Shown here piece by piece: positions 62,011-64,000 of a DNA stretch of 64,000 nt. Origin of the DNA: Archilochus colubris (Eukaryota > Chordata > Aves > Apodiformes > Trochilidae); assembly GCA_023079485.1 (NCBI GenBank), contig CM041084.1, positions 18,504,609 through 18,568,608 of the forward strand. The letters are read 5' to 3'. Position numbers and translations under genes: made by a program. The notes under the pieces were generated by a model, which was given only the letters and a program-made list of their open reading frames with translations, was not told the origin of the DNA and did not search any database. Within the stretch, counting starts at the first letter, position 1. Each line of letters opens with the position of its first letter.

Positions 62011-64000
62011 TGCAGGGAATGTTTTTAAATATGTAGTTCCCCAGCGTAGAAATTAAGAGCAATCACCTATGTGCAGCAGAGGATCTTATTTCCCAATGTT
62101 TGTTGCTTTACCTTTGTCTAATTAAAAATGCAAACTTTTAGGATCCTTTCAGAACAAAGCCTCCCCAAATCCCCTTTACGTCCAAGGATTTGCAAATTTA
62201 TAAAGGCTGCATTGAATTCAGCATGGGTCAGGGGGCAAAAAAAGGGTAGAAGGTCACTGCATTTTGATTATGGGTCAGTAAACAACATGGCATGTAGTAT
62301 GTGTCCAGAAACTCCTGCTAAAAAGCATTTTTAAACTACCAGGAGTATCAAACCCAAGAAATAGTCTTAGCCCGTGGTGATTATAAATTGCACGGAATTC
62401 TAGTGTACAAGCGACACCTCAACCCCCACAGAAAACGCACAACTTAGAAAACACTTAGCAGAACTTTGCATTCCTGCTTTGTTAAAAAAATAAAAAAAGA
62501 AGATTAAAAAATAATTAAAAAACAAACAAACAAACAAAAAAACAGCACTGAAACTCCTGGGCATAAAAGTGTGAGCCAGATTAGATTTTGGTTTGGTTTG
62601 GGGTTTTGTTGTTTTTTGTTTTGAGACTGGTGGTTGGCATTTCTGTGTCCTACGCATTTAGGAGATATAGTTCTACATTTTGATTTGTTGTCATACTAGA
62701 ATTTATGGCAAAATTTGAGATTTTAGGTACTACAGTCACATTTGGACTACTTTAAAATAGCAGAAGAATCCTATTATGCTGTTCTTTGACCCTATTATAT
62801 TTACATTACTGGAGTCTTTGTGATAGCCTCTAGCTGCTTTCTATCTGTGCCCTCCTTGAGCAAAATACTCCCAGCAATATCTGAAAGCAGGGTATAAGGT
62901 TAGAAAACAAGTTCTCATTTGAAATATAAATTTCTGCACAACGTCACAAAACCAAAATGTTTATTTAATGCTTGTCTATTCCCAAAGACATTGTCCAGCA
63001 CTTAATAAATAATAATTTTTATTTATAATAATCTAATAATGCGGCAATCCTTGTGTGAAAATGCATGTGACCTCTTAGGTTTTCCCAAAGATTTTCAAAA
63101 TAATTCTAGCCATTTGTTCAACCACTGGTGGACATCGCTCTTGCATTTCCCAACTAAATGTTTCAAAGACTGTAAATGGTGTGTGCATTACTTCATTGCA
63201 GAAAGGAGAGGTCAGCCTGAATTGCACTGGTATTTAAACATAATCATACTATGAAAATAAATCAAAACATCACGGAAAGGAGTATTTTAAATGTTACACA
63301 CATTTTCTTTCTGGAACGACGTGGTTAAGCACTTCCCTGCCAGTATATATATTTTAACACAAGTTTACAAAAATTAAAGTCTACAATTTCCAATAAATGG
63401 GAATAGGTCTACAGCGAGATATTATTAATATTATTTTGCTTTTTTTTTTTTTTTAGGGAGGTTTATCTTTCGTCCAGAGAGTTTCAAGACTGAAATACTA
63501 GTGAAAACGGAGTGTAGATTGCAGATTGCACGCTACTCAATGTGAAAAGGAGCACGTTTGATTGATAGTCTGTGTGTCTGCGCGCCCATACACACACAAA
63601 CTCTCTGTAGTTGCATGTATATGTATTTGGCAAAAGCGGGGATATCTGGGCGTCCTTATCTTAAGAAATGTGAGACAAACATCCATCCCTTTAATCATGT
63701 TCATCTTTGATCACCAGCGAGGGTGACACCATCCACAAAATTAACAAAGAAACTCCCCTTGCTTTTGAGAGATAGCTACATATACATCTGGGTTTGTGCA
63801 CACATGCACGACATACACACTAACACGCAGGCATACACCCCAGCTCCCAGTAAGTAAATTATTGCATAACTTTTCATGTAATTGATACCAGACACCTTTA
63901 ATATTTCATCTTCATTCTCCTGGCCAGCTTTCACATTACCAATCTAAGCCATAAATGTTGGTGGCTATTGATCGCAATCCCCTGTGTGCGTGCAAATCCA

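Larger units (their letters stand above)
60261..64000. other. AT-rich flank right of the CpG islands, probable SKIDA1 upstream or first-intron sequence
   Basis: No protein match, CR1 or LTR seen. It holds poly-T (60443-60467), an A-rich AAAAT tract (61384-61455), (TA)n (61645-61675) and a poly-T followed by AG at 63440-63456. A motif-dense stretch at 61680-62010 may be regulatory. Confidence 0.6.

Noticed and set aside
60261..64000. SKIDA1 coding start
   Set aside because: No plus-strand frame resembles the expected conserved N-terminal domain, so no coding call is made.
1..64000. CRISPR arrays, prokaryotic operons, rRNA or tRNA genes
   Set aside because: The DNA is vertebrate nuclear. No regularly spaced direct repeats of CRISPR type and no rRNA were seen; tRNAs and microRNA hairpins were not evident by eye but a covariance-model search was not possible.

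Overview
The window is vertebrate nuclear DNA, almost certainly from a bird. Long AT-rich introns hold CR1-type LINE copies (the dominant avian repeat) and one long-terminal-repeat sequence of a kind I associate with neoavian genomes. Overall repeat density is low, and the gene starts lie in very GC-rich CpG islands. Species cannot be named from the sequence. Most open reading frames in the window are chance frames in introns or CpG islands.

The only gene with readable coding sequence is MLLT10 (AF10), on the minus strand. Seven consecutive coding exons were located by reading conserved protein segments and their GT-AG borders: 49279-49111, 45403-45324, 30424-30370, 16716-16607, 10471-10368, 8188-8095 and 6024-5929. 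They sum to 708 bases, exactly 236 codons in one open frame. They encode the PHD finger, zinc knuckle and extended PHD finger (PZP module) that reads unmodified histone H3 around Lys27, plus the start of the basic tail. The rest of the protein, including the DOT1L-binding region, lies beyond the left edge.

Layout: 1-5928 is a partial intron; 5929-49279 is the coding body with introns from 2 to 15 kb, carrying seven CR1 fragments, one LTR and several simple repeats. 49280-50210 is the MLLT10 CpG-island promoter and leader, followed by a three-copy promoter-proximal repeat at 50246-50460. 50461-57100 is AT-rich intergenic sequence without recognised repeats. 57100-58350 and 58930-60260 are two further CpG islands. 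60260-64000 is AT-rich and looks regulatory. In vertebrates MLLT10 lies head-to-head with SKIDA1, so the right-hand islands are probably the SKIDA1 promoter and 5' leader. No SKIDA1 coding sequence is visible here, so that assignment rests on synteny.

The points most worth checking are: a possible upstream in-frame MLLT10 start codon that splices directly onto the accepted start and would add 13 residues; the triplicated module behind the MLLT10 promoter; a near-perfect AT-rich palindrome inside the GC-rich right-hand island; and a stretch of about 16 kb with no recognised mobile element, against eight in the first 48 kb.
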